Notes under the pieces: generated by a model
Databases searched by the model: none
What the model saw: only the letters and a program-made list of their open reading frames with translations
Told to the model about the DNA's origin: nothing
DNA from: Hymenolepis diminuta
Taxonomy: Eukaryota > Platyhelminthes > Cestoda > Cyclophyllidea > Hymenolepididae
Length of the DNA: 64,000 bases
Assembly (NCBI GenBank): GCA_900708905.1
Contig: CAADRB010000026.1
Location: 2,236,594-2,300,593, forward strand
Direction of reading: 5' to 3'
Part shown: positions 1-12,700 of the stretch, piece after piece
Numbering within the stretch: position 1 is the first letter of the stretch
How the letters are laid out: the number at the start of each line of letters is the position of its first letter
Position numbers and translations under genes: made by a program

Positions 1-3000
1 TGAGCTCTAGTGCACGTGATTCAATCAGCCTTGTTAGCGTTGTGAACCCCACAAGCCTTTGCCATTATTGACAAATCGCAATTCAAAAATGCAAAATTAA
101 TAATCTCAATCGTAATTTAATATTTAAAAATATATTTTTAATATGAAAAATCACGATTTATCTTACTTATTGTTAAGCAGTTAAACATGTTAGTAAGTCA
201 TCTTATACCCCACCAACAAATATAAATTTTTAAAGGAGAAAAAATTAATCAAATTAAAATTTGGTATTCCTATTGCCTTTTATAAATTATTTATTGATTT
301 AAATGGAATTAAAATAAGTCTGAATAAAAGAAATATCATGTATGGGAGTGATATATTCGGATATGCGTGGAAGAACCGTCAAGTCTAGTGTATTCACACA
401 ACAAAAGATAGATTTTTTTATAAATTAGGATTGTACCTTCCGGTTTAAATTTAAAAAAATTCTTTATGATCTGCACTTAATAGTTATAGTGGAAATTACT
501 TTTAATTTTAAAAAGAAGTTTTAACTAATTAGAGAATGATGCAGAATATTCCAAAGCCAATTTTCCGTTCAAAATAACTTTATGCAACTTTATCCAAAAA
601 TATACAATTTTAAAGTTTTAAATATATATATAAATTTAATAAAATGATACGAATACTTTTATTACTTATTATAAATTGTGCTCTTCTTAGTTTTGGAGAA
701 ACGTGATGTCGATAAACTTGCTATTTTAATAACATTCTACTTCATGCATTGTATAATGAATCAAACTTTAGAGCTTCATTTTACCTTAAATGCAATAAAG
801 TGAAATTATTTTATTGGACGGGTAAAATATGTAATGAATTAGAATTTGTTTATTTAATTTAAAGGAGTAAAACAACATAAAACAATTAGGAACATCTTGA
901 GATAATTGTGATACTGAGTAAAACTGCTTCAAAAATTCAGCAAATGTGAGGAAGATAACTAGTTTGTATTATTAAACACAAAATTTGCACAAAAGTTTAT
1001 TTATGGTTATTGGTTGAAAAAAAATGAAATATTCCAATTTCTTATTCATTTGAATATTATAAATTACTTGAAAATAAAATAATCGTTTGAAATGATTTCA
1101 GCAATCTTCTTTCATCTTTCATATTTCCTATTTTCTACGAAAGTACCTTTCTAAGATTTATTTTGTCCTATTTTTAAAAATTAAAAAAAACAATTATTAT
1201 GTCGGTAATTAAATGGAAATTTAAAATTTTTCCACGAATTTGTTAGTATTTAATCACACCCTCGGTTGCCATGACAAACTCATATACTAAATAAAACAGT
1301 AAATAAATGAAATAATAACGGAATAATATTGCTTCGGAATTGTTGTGATTATTTTTTTCGTTGTAAGTAAATACATTTTATGCATATGATATAAGTAATA
1401 TCTTTTGAAAAAAATAAACGAAATTAATGGAACTCTCACAAATGGAAACGGAAACAGATACTAACAAGTAAAAAACAACAATTAAATATTCGTAAGATTC
1501 AGAAAATGTAGTGATTTTCATGGCAATTTGTATGGCAATATACATTAAATTCAAAAAATAAATTGCGATTTGATTTAATGGGAATTTAAAAAGAAATGAG
1601 CAATTTAAAAATGAAGAAGAATTATGAAGATCATCCATGATTTTCTCTTATTTATTGCCATTTACTATTAAAATTTAATAAAACAGTGTAAATCTTTCCC
1701 AAATATACAACCTATACATTTGGGTCAAAATGGCATAAATATATAGATATAATTAACCTCATAAAGGTCAAACGAAATGGAAGAATAATATTTTAATACA
1801 GGTAAGAGAGATGTGAACTTTATGCATTTTATTAATTTAGATAACCATGAGTACATGCACAAACAAGCATGACAAAGTTAAATTTCCAAAATAAAAATTT
1901 TGTTCAAATTCATGAAATAAAAATTATTTTCTCGCATAATGTAATTCTTCGTGATTTTTGAATACTCAAATTGCAGTTGTCATAAAAAACCTTTATTACT
2001 AAATGATTTCTGATTAAGTCAAAGTTGTACGCCCTACATTTCATAAAAATATATTACTCTGAAATCCATAAATAGGTCCTGAAGGGCTCCACTTTGTTTC
2101 TCAATTGGTGGTGAATTGACATTGATAGATTCTGTTTATTTTAGTAAATTATTAAATAAAACCATAAATGAGATGCTTGGAGAACTTATTTCAGATAGAA
2201 TTACTATATTTGCAATAGTCTCTTCTTGAATAACTGAAATGGTTATTATTTAATTGTTTATTATTTATTTTTAGTGGCAAAATAGATAGGTGCATGACAG
2301 GCACATTAATGCGCCGCTAATTTAAATTACGTTCAATTTATAAAGACCATTGTCTGTAAACCATGAGTCCCAAAGTCGTGCTGAGTCGTGCTTGGGCAGC
2401 GACATCCGTGTTTGGTAGCAGTACCTTAAAATGCGTTCAGTATGCTCATGAATGCTCAAAGATATGGTTGTGTCCAAATACTTTTAAATTTACGCTCTTA
2501 TGCGTTTTCGAAATGAATAAACATCTTTCCAAATTCATCATGGAGATAAATAAGTTGACGTAGTATAGTTTAATCACTCCCAAATTTCTTATGATCTAGC
2601 TCGGCAAGATATTGGACAATTTGTAGAAGTGTGCTAATAATTAAATATTTTTCTTCTTTCTTCATGCACATACTCAAAACGGATAATATCGAACTTGACT
2701 TCAACTGCACAAAATCTTTTGATGTAGGAATTCAGATGAAAGGGGACTGTCTCTGCAGCAACTGATTGGCCCCGTCGAAGACCTCCGTTTCTTCTTGCTT
2801 TAATTTGTCTTAATCACGACTTTTTGTGGCCACTTTCGTATTTGTTACAAACGGCTATTAGGACTTTTATCTTCATCATTTGCCTGATGATTCAGCAAAA
2901 CAATTACAGAAGTAACATTTGGTTGAGCTAAATTTTTGTTGTTGAGGGATTTTCCTTGACCATCGGATTGATTACACTTCAGACAACTACTATCCCATCC

Positions 3001-4500
3001 AACTAGATATAGGAAGTATTAATAACGCTTTGTAAAATTTATTTGGTAAATTTAGAACATTTCTAATATTTTTACTGCATTGGTGTCGCATGCTGGGTTT
3101 GATCATGCCCGTTTGATCAGTTACTGAATAGAGCACAATTTTCGGAATTAAAATTTAAGCGTTTAAAGTAAAAATTAAACATCCAAAACTACTTTTAAAT
3201 ATTAATTCATGTTTCAAAAGTGTTACATTCATTTCAAATTTTAAAAATCAGATGCGATTATTCTATCATAATTAATACTGAGTGGCTGAATTATTTTAAT
3301 TCACATAAACAATCAATTGCATTTTATCTAAGTTTTCAAACCCATCAGAACTGATTTGTAATTTTATTATTATAAAAATATAAATGAAAGTTGTTGTCAT
3401 TAATTGAGTGGATTTAGTATTTCTTCACTTTAATTATTGATATAAAATATCAGGAGTCACGTTATATTGTACATAGTTCGAACTGGACTGTAATGAATTT
3501 TAACTATAACAACGACAATTTCCATTTTTGTTCTTTTGACCAGATTTCGGATAGTAGATAGTAAAAATAATATTATTATAGTGAAAAGTTATAAAAAAAT
3601 TGTTATTTGGGAATCGATCAATTTAAATTAGTAATTAGTCATAGTTTATTCTTGAGAGTGTTCAAACTATTCTTAATACTGGAACAAACACAAAAATTTA
3701 AAACTCGTTTTCCGTATTATGGTTTTATTACAGATCATTCAGATCAACTCTCTAAGGAGAAAATAGCTATAATCGACCTCTTTCAAAGTAACCACTTCTC
3801 AACGTTTGAAAGATCTTTCCGCGTTAACAAAAAGGTTTTAAATTGTGGAGCGCAAATTTAAATAAACAAGAAAAGAGTCGCAGAAAAAGACTATTTTAAA
3901 AGAAAATGCTTTACCTTTAAGACCATGCAGATATTGTAGACTGGAATGGACTGATTTTATGGTTATGTGGCCGTAAAGGAAATCGCTCTATTCATATAAG
4001 TGAATTATGCAGCTTTCAATCCGAGTGGGCAGCTCAGCTTAGAGGATGGTAAAGTCAGAAACAGGCTCTAAAATAGCAGATGCTATTACCACTGAATGTA
4101 TTGTTGAAACGAAACTATTTAATTATCTACCTTATTTGATTGCCCTTTAGCAACAAACTCCATGAAAATTTTTGAAAAAGTTAAAATGTACTTTTACAAT
4201 AAGAACACTAGGAAAAGCCAAAATAAAATTATTAGTTACACACAATATTAAAGTGCATAAAATACATTTATGCACTTTAATACATTTATTTATTATATTT
4301 CACATCTGAAACTGCTGTATCCGGCAGATGTCTATCAACACCTGGCGATTTGAAATGATTGATTGGCGATAAGATCACCACTACAGTATCCACAGGCGGT
4401 TCCACCATGTGTTTGCACATAGATACCTAAACAAATGACGATCATCACGCCGAGACACCGACGATGAAACATAACTGACGTCTTATGAAGAAATGTTTTG
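1..4500. other. No recognised gene
   Basis: A+T-rich sequence with only short open frames (under 90 codons) of no recognisable family. I see no TPST exon homology and no repeat that I could classify. Confidence 0.6.
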
Positions 4501-4611
4501 TATATAAACTTAATTTACTAATTAATAAGTTTGGGTAGCTTGTCTGACACCTCTGAACTGATCTGACGATATGAGTAACTTGACTTATTCCTCTATTCGA
4601 TCGATGTGGCC
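4501..4611 (+). repeat. Dispersed repeat, left copy
   Basis: GGGTAGCTTGTCTGACACCTCTGAACTGATCTGACGATATGAGTAACTTGACTTATTCC aligns with GGGTAACTTCCCGCCCACCTCCAAATTAATCTAGCGACATGACTGACCTAACTTATTCC at 63144-63202, with further matches on the left (ATAAAC..TAATTTA) and right (CTATTC..GT). No coding capacity is seen. It is probably a piece of an unclassified mobile element. Confidence 0.6.
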
Positions 4612-7600
4612 CCAAGAGAGATCAACTTTAATTTAGAAACAAAATTTTTTATACATGGATTGTTTCTGAGTTTATCCTCAGCGCCTTAAGCCCTTCAACC
4701 AGATTGAAGGCAGCGGTGAACTTGAAAACGAATTCAAGTTGAGCATTTACTTTATTGATGCAGAAAGTTGGAGCCATCAACTTCATAATCATTATTCAAT
4801 CACTCCACTAGTCCAATTGGCTTCTTTGACAATCGTAAGCATACGCATTGCATCTAAAATAAAATGTAATTGGATGTCAAAATTTTAAATCAAGAATCTT
4901 TCGTGATCTTAACTGTGTCATTAAATGACGACTCTTAAGAATGTAACATCAGCTGTAGGCCACTTTATTGAGAACGTTTGTAACCTTTGAGGTAATTTTT
5001 GCACAGTCATAAGCATTTATCGCTTTTGAATACATTCTTTAAGATTGGTTAAATATTAAAGGGCACTCAATAAAAAATTAGTTGGTACTACGTTTTTTAC
5101 AGCATATTTTCGTTATAACGGCCTGGATGACATGCTAGCTTGAAGATCACAGCGGGGCAACCAAGAATATGAAGGTGCCAAAAGTGCAGGTGCAGTTAAG
5201 TAAATGGTAAAATTTAGCTGAAAAGTGATCGTAAGGAGAATCGTAGTTTATTTACTAGAATAGGAACAATTTCTCAATATGTAAATATTCAAGCATGCCA
5301 CTTCAATCATACAAGCGACTAAATTTCTCAAATCCAGTCTTTATAAATAAACATAAAAAGAACAAAGAACAAGTCCACATAATGGCATTGTAAGCACAAT
5401 ATCAGAGCCATTTTTCCTGAATTCAGACAATATGATAATCCCGAGATGTTATAAACACTGATTATTCAACTTTTAAACGCTTTCGATCAAAATTTAGATT
5501 TTGGTAAAAGCATTTTAACCCTCAAGTGAGAATAGAGGTAAATAAAATCACAGTGTCTAAATTTGTTTAGTTTAGACAGTTAAACGAATTTTGAATATAT
5601 GCAATGATTTGATAAATGCTGGAGAGGTAAACACGAACTGCAAAATAAACCCTTTCCATCTTAAACGTCTTCTCAAACAAACGCGTGTGGAAAGCTCCAT
5701 TAATGGCAAAAGAGTTACTAATATTCTAAAGGCCCGGTGGTATCAGGCAGATATAGCTGTCATTCTTCAATCCCACGTATGCTGAAACTACTGGAAACAT
5801 TTGCAATAATCTATTACTTAAAGATGTTGTTAAAGCGCTACTGTTTAATCTGCCATTCCTAAGGGGGACAATAATGACTTTGGAAGCTCGGCAGTTTAGA
5901 ATTATTTTGTAAAACCTCAAAGAATGCAATATTCACTCAATTGTGGTTAAAAACATCAACTAAGCACAGTTGAAGTTTATAATAAAATCACATGTACGTG
6001 TTTATTATTTTTGAGACGCTGCTCTCTAAATTTTTGAGAGGGATAGCCGAAAGAAGTTTATATTAAAGAATGTTTACGACTAAAGTAACCGAATATTACC
6101 TTATCAAATATTTAGATAAGTCATACAAAATTAACCTCTTAAGAGGTAGAAGTTCTACTAAGCACTTCATGAAACACTTCATGAACTATGGATTAACTCA
6201 TTCATAAAAAAGTGCCGTTAATTGTGAGGTACTTTGAAAAAAGTAGAGATAATTCTCGTTGACTTCTGTGACAGGAAATAAAAATTACTATATTTTTAAG
6301 ACAATTACAATCTTGTCTATTAATAAGATGGAAATTGTACAGTATAAACATGTGGTAAGTAATTATTAGAAGATTTAAAATGTCCTTTTTTTGTTTAAAT
6401 GTCGATGAAATAAACTGCACTGATGGATTAAATATGGCATTAATGGATCCACAAAAGTATACGATAAACATTCCGCTAATGTTAAATATCCTCCATATTT
6501 TAAATGATAAAAGTGGTAAACCCTGCAACTTTAAGAACTTTTTCAAGCCAAGAGAGAAAAATGCAGGTTCAGTTGTATAATCAATCTATCCCTTAGAGAC
6601 TGATCACATGATTTGGAAGTCAAAAAGAAGAATCCGATTTAATTTAATAAAATAATTATAATATTGCCTCTATAAGCTAGCATTTGTAATAAGCATTAAC
6701 GTGATTGAAAATGCGCGATATGTATGTTTCACTTACCTTTGCAACTAGAAAAATGTCTAACAATGGAAAGATAGAATTTATCCTCTGTAGGATACAATTT
6801 CTAGGGCATTTTTGTTGGAGACAAAATAGATTCTTCCAGTTAAACCTCGTAAATCATCCGGCGGAAAGAACGATTGAAATCGTGTCGATCTTATTTGCAA
6901 TACAAATAAACAATAACGAATAATTTCAGAGGTATTGAATTATTCTTAGTGATTTTTAAATGTGGCACTTAGAGACTCTTAAATAACGTGGCAATTAATT
7001 CAATGGCATATAAACAAATTAGAATCGGTAATATGCCTTCGACACATTTGGCTAGAGAAAATGAATGAAAATTCTTTCTACTTGCTTTTTAATTATTCAT
7101 AAGGACAGAAGTCAGCAAAGTAGTAAACTGATTTCTTAACGAATTGCGCAAAGCTAAGAAGTGGATTATGAGAAGCATACTAAAGTAAGACAAATGCATA
7201 AAATATAAACATTTTGAATCAAGATTTGTTCACAGTGAACATGTTTCTTTTAGATGCATATGCATGGATTGTGGAGATAGGAAGATCTAAGAACTGAACA
7301 TCCCGCTATATCCCATTACAATTTCAAAAGGAAATTAAACAATGTATTTAACTAAAATAAAGTCCGCTCTTTAATAAATTAAAAGATTTTCTAAATTTCA
7401 ATTGTTTTAACCATGTAATAAAGTAAGTAATTAAAACAAAGCGCCAAAATCAAGTTCGAATTCAAGATTTCAGTAAACGCTTAAGCACTCTATAAAATTC
7501 ACTTTAAATTTCCGTTATATAAAGGAAAGAATAATTTTGAATAGAATGAAAACTTTAATAAAAGCAAATGCATTCTATTTCTTTGCTTTTATTCTATTTA

Positions 7601-9469
7601 CTCAATGCCTAAATTTCTCTTAATTGTATTTTAGCAGCCATTTATGAAGTAATACATTCACTTTGCCCACTTCATAAATATATGCATAGAACAATTTAGT
7701 CTCCAACTTAAATAAAGAATACGTTAGCAACATTTTATGTCCGAAACTTGTTCTGAAAGAAATATATTCAAAATAATCGGTAGACGCATATATATTAATA
7801 TACAAATAAAACAAAGTGAAAATTGCTCAAACAATCCGGTGATAAAATTAATTTAATTATGTTAATTTTTCATTTATCACGTTGGTGGTGTCTAAAGTAC
7901 TCAACCCTTTTAAGTGAAATAGAGAAGTGGTGTTTGGGGCATTGAGTTCAATTTGTTTAACTGCCACACATTTATTAATCAATTTTCCATTAATCAACTT
8001 GGGAATACAAATGGAAAATAAACTACTTTTCTCAATACCAAGGTAATACATGCTTAATGAATGGGGAGATTTGTTCAATTGCTAGTCCTCCACGATAAAA
8101 CGGTACTTATTTAATATATTTCCTATTTCCATTAATTAGGAAGATTCCAGATAGGAGAAATTTGTGGAAGAGAGAAGAGTTATTTTATTTTTGCTTTAGC
8201 TAAAATAATTATTTTAATCATCTATTAAAAATCACTCAAACTAGATTCAGTGGATTTTACATAAATTTTAAATTCATTTGTTGCACAACAATTTTATACT
8301 CATAAATAACCGTAAAAATGTACCCGGACAGTTTGCACCATGCGTGCTACTAAAAATTTACTACTGAATTCAACGATAAAAGTAGTCATTAAAAACTCAA
8401 TCTGGAATAAATCCCCTAGGAAATATGAGAAGAAGTGGAAATTTTGGGAGTAATTAAGCTTATGGAGACGAATATTTGTATGAGAAATACAAAATTACTA
8501 GTAAATCTACATCAGTTTTAGTTAATTGAATTATATTGCTAGCACTTATATATTAAAAAATTGGCACAACCAATGTGATCTGCTACGTACTAATTAGAAA
8601 CATTATTGTATGTCAATTAACAGTTTTGTAATAATGAAGACAAATGAGCTATGACCAGTCAATCTTAGAGAAAGGAACAAGAAAAGGACCAAAAAATCTA
8701 TGTTGCCTTCTGATCTTAGGTGAATCAGAATAAATGCAATTCATCCTTCAGGGAAAATAGCCACCCATTGCAATTTTCTCCCCAAATGTCGTCCGATTAA
8801 ACCAAATTTTCTCTTCTACCTTGTTGAGACCTGCCCGAGATGGTATCAAACTTTATTACATCCTCCCAAGGCAACCAATAGGGCCTAGAAAGTGAATAAA
8901 CCGAGTCAGTCATTTTGTACAACCGGAATCAGAGTGTATTAGCACCATTGTTTTAAATAATTTGCAAGAGCTATGTGTCTTGAGCATTTATATCGTCCTA
9001 TTAAGTTGAAATCCTCCAGGTAAGTAAAATTCTCTAAGGTATCGCATGAACATGGAATGCTCGATTAAATTAACCAAAGCTTAGGGCTAAAAAAAGATGA
9101 GAGAGATTTAAATAAAGAAATAAATAGAAATATCACTATTTATTGAAATGAACCCCTCGAATTAAAGGGAGATAATTGAACAACATTATGACTAGTTGCT
9201 CTGCGCCAAAAATTCAACAACTAGGTTGAGAGGCAGGTGAAATATAAATGGGAAGAGAAAGCAATGGTGATTTATTTCGAAATCTGTCTATTAAACTGCC
9301 GAAAGTACTAGGACCTACGGCTAAAAATGGTGCAGCACTCAAATTACTCCATTTCTCAGTTTTGAAGATAGAAAGATGAGACCAGACAATCAAAGGAAGC
9401 GACAATGGATATCAGATTTGTTAGACAGGTAGAACGAAAAGCCAGTTTACTAACGAAGAAATAGTTCAC
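4612..9469. other. No recognised gene
   Basis: A+T-rich sequence with chance-length open frames only. If unit G once had exons they would fall before 9.1 kb, but none could be aligned. Confidence 0.6.
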
Positions 9470-9700
9470 CTCGTATGCTCCATCTTTCTTGTTTATTCAT
9501 TGATCTCCTCCCGGTTGTCCAATTTAAAAAATTCATTTCACCAAAATTATCGTTTGAAATCTCAGTTAAAATGTCAAATAACGATTTTTAATAGTACTAT
9601 TTATAAATGATAATAACCAATGAAATATATTTTTTGACTACTGTGAAATTTTAGTCTATTGCTTCAAAAGAGTAGTCGGAAGCAAATCCAGCATCTGTTA
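9470..9700. repeat. 5'-flank remnant of a further TPST copy (unit G)
   Basis: CCAAAATTATCGTTTGAAATCTCAGTTAAAATGTCA aligns with CCAAATTATTGCCGTAAGTCTCAATTAAAATGCCA of unit C. AGTAGTCGGAAGCAAATCCAGCATCTG aligns with GTAGTCTGAAGCAATTATAGCATCAGG of unit D. No exon 1 could be recognised at the expected place (about 8.8-9.1 kb), so this marks an older, nearly erased unit or a duplicated flank only. Confidence 0.6.
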
Positions 9701-12700
9701 ATTAAAAAGGACTATTACTTTGCCGCGTACCCCTAATATCCATTATTAAAACACGATAGATAAAAGTTGGTCAAAATCAGTGACAGTTCAGTTGCCATGG
9801 GCGTTCTAAATACTCATCCTTTAATGGGATCATGAAAGTGCTGACATATAGTTGGGATAACCTAATTGCAAAAGAACTCAAACTCACCTACTGAAACTGT
9901 TACATTAGCAACTAGGTTTCTCAAAACTCCAATATTTATACGTTATAACAGTTTCCACTTGCTTAACTTTAATCAGAATGTACAATAATTCTCCTTTCCG
10001 ATGATGAAAACAATTATTTCACACCTTCGTAAATTAATCAATGCTAGCAGATGAATGAATTTGAATTGGCACCAGAGGTGTCCCCAAAATGGCGTTTTAA
10101 TCTACGCGTTGGAGATAAATAGGAATCAGTTAGTAAACAGATTAAGTTGTTTATACAACCGCAAGTAAAATGCATCTTTTCAAGTTGCGCCATGCCAGCT
10201 GCACACAAGAAGTATGTATAAACAATTTTTATAAAATTAAGCAAATCCAGAAAGAAATGGACTACTTCAGGCGCGTAATTTAATTCACAATCTTAGAAGA
10301 ATGAGTTAGAACTTAGTCTAATATTGTAAGCATTTTCAACTTAAATACATATTTATATTTTGCGCTAATGACATACCAGTGAAATAATTCCAAGTCGTTA
10401 AACCTCTACATTTATATTAGTTTTTGGCATAAATGATCATCCTCATTGGAAGATGATACAAGACGGATCGGTAATTATGATGTAATTTACTAACTATTAT
10501 AAAAATTTCTTTATATAGTCCAGGTAACCTTGAACTTATTTTGATATTGCTCCAAAATATCACGAAATGTAAAATAAGCATAAAATAAAAGAGTAGATCT
10601 CTTATTTCAATCTTATGCTAATTGAAAGTGTGATTATAGTAAAGTTTGTTATATTTTATCAAATGAGTTTACAAAATTACCCTTGAGGTAAAAATTTAAC
10701 TCAAATGTATTCAATTTCAACTCAAATTATAGAAGAAATCGATATGTTGTATTCGGATTGTTGCCTCACTTAGTAGTACTGAAATTACGAGGTACCATCA
10801 GAATAGGGTGGAAGTCTCAAGAGTTGCGTAACAAGAATCGTATTAAATAAAAGAATTACGAACAAGTGCATGACACTCTGGCATGTTTTAATATTAATTC
10901 ACACTCTCACAAGCATTTACACATGGCATACAGTTCTTTATATATTGGGGAATGAAATGGAATCACTGTGACCTTACTTCGACCTCAAATAATAGGATGA
11001 ATGAAAAATGAAGGCCAATAAGGCAAATATGTCCTTAAACTGACAAAAAATGAATATCGGGAAAGCAGCTATACATGTAAATGGATAAATTCCGGCATGA
11101 CGCAGGTGAACTGAAATATGACCATATACGGATTGCACATGCAAAATGAGGTGACGGAGTCATCATATTGGCCACTTGGGACATGACATGAAAGCGATGT
11201 TTCCATAAATGGGCCAGCTTAGGATAATGGACATGCAATTAAGTCAGAAAAACATAATACGCCAGTTCATAATATTGGGTTAACAGTAAGCCATTAAATT
11301 TCAATTCCAACTGTATATCAATGATTTTCTCCAATTCCATAATCATAATATCTCAGTATAGCGGCACTGCCTAAATCAAACTGAAAACTATCCTACTAGG
11401 CTGTCGAGAGCTTACTAACACGGCACCTTATTTTCACGAGGATGTTTCACTTCATAATCTCCCTTACCTGGTTACTTGGTTTACTATTGTTATCCTAAAT
11501 GCCTACTGAATTCCTTCCACTTAAATTGTGATTGTCCCAAAACACGCTATGCCGCTAATTTGTTCCGTTAATGAGTTAGATGAAATTGTATGTCCTGCTA
11601 TCTAAAATTATGATTGTACGAGAGCTTTTAAAAGTGGCACCTTACAGTATTATAAAAAACATATTTATTTCCTCTAAGGCACTAGAACATAAATATCATA
11701 TGCATGAGGAACGCTGGTGAAAATTTCGAAATACAAGCCTTTAGTTACAAACTAAATGCAAACTATATATATTATGAATGTATGTATGCATATCAAATGC
11801 ATATCGTAAATTAAGTAAATATTATAATTAGAATTTGTAAAGAAGTTCCAAAGCAACATTATATTGATACTTTCATAAAGGTATAATTACTTGGGAATGG
11901 AGAGGAAAGACAGGAACGTTCGTACATCGAGATATTTGTTGGCGCAGTTTAAAAACAATATATTAACATCTGCAATTATTGGGCTAATCATTAATGTTAA
12001 TTGTTTTTATATCTATGTGGTAGAACCTGATGTGTTGAACAATTGGTCATCCAATAAATAGCAGTTGACCTTTCGATGAGGTCATAATGCGGCCTGCCGT
12101 GATATGCTATTGACATCGGTACTGCATTTCTTATGTACAACAAAGAACGGTCCAGACATTCGATTGGTTTATTGATCGCCCCAAATGTATTTTCGTTCTT
12201 CACTTACCTAAGATACTCGTGTGATTTTATCAAAACGGAGCCAATAAAACTTTGTTTAAATGAATTGAGTTAATACTACTGCTTCCGCCGGAACTTCTGT
12301 TACCACTGCAAATATTACTATTGCCCGAGTAAAATAGGGGGATTAGTGATATATGGGCGTGTAGATAGAGTTCAAAAAAGCTCTAATTGAATGATTTAGA
12401 TGAGGAAATTGAACTCCTTGTGTCAAAAACCGGTATTTCAACTCAACATTTGGTCCTTTCTATTTCAAAAAAGTTCTGTTTTCTAGCCACAATACCTTTA
12501 ATAATTTATCCATCAACCACTTAAAATGGTTTTCTTCCTAAATCACTCCACTTATTAACGCAAGGGCATTAATCTTAATTTTGTCTATTAATCACAGTTT
12601 GGATAAATGTCTGTCTTGATTTGGTAGCCTTTCTTATGAAAACCACACTGTCATTGATAAGAGTCTATCCATTCTATCTTATATCAGTCTAAAATTTAAG

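Noticed and set aside
12006..12203. Minus-strand open frame with a GTAAGT-like sequence at its edge and a fragment reading IERST
   Set aside because: The ERST match is five residues long and the neighbouring residues do not fit TPST exon 5. There is no ATG start, and the splice-like site faces the wrong way for this frame.
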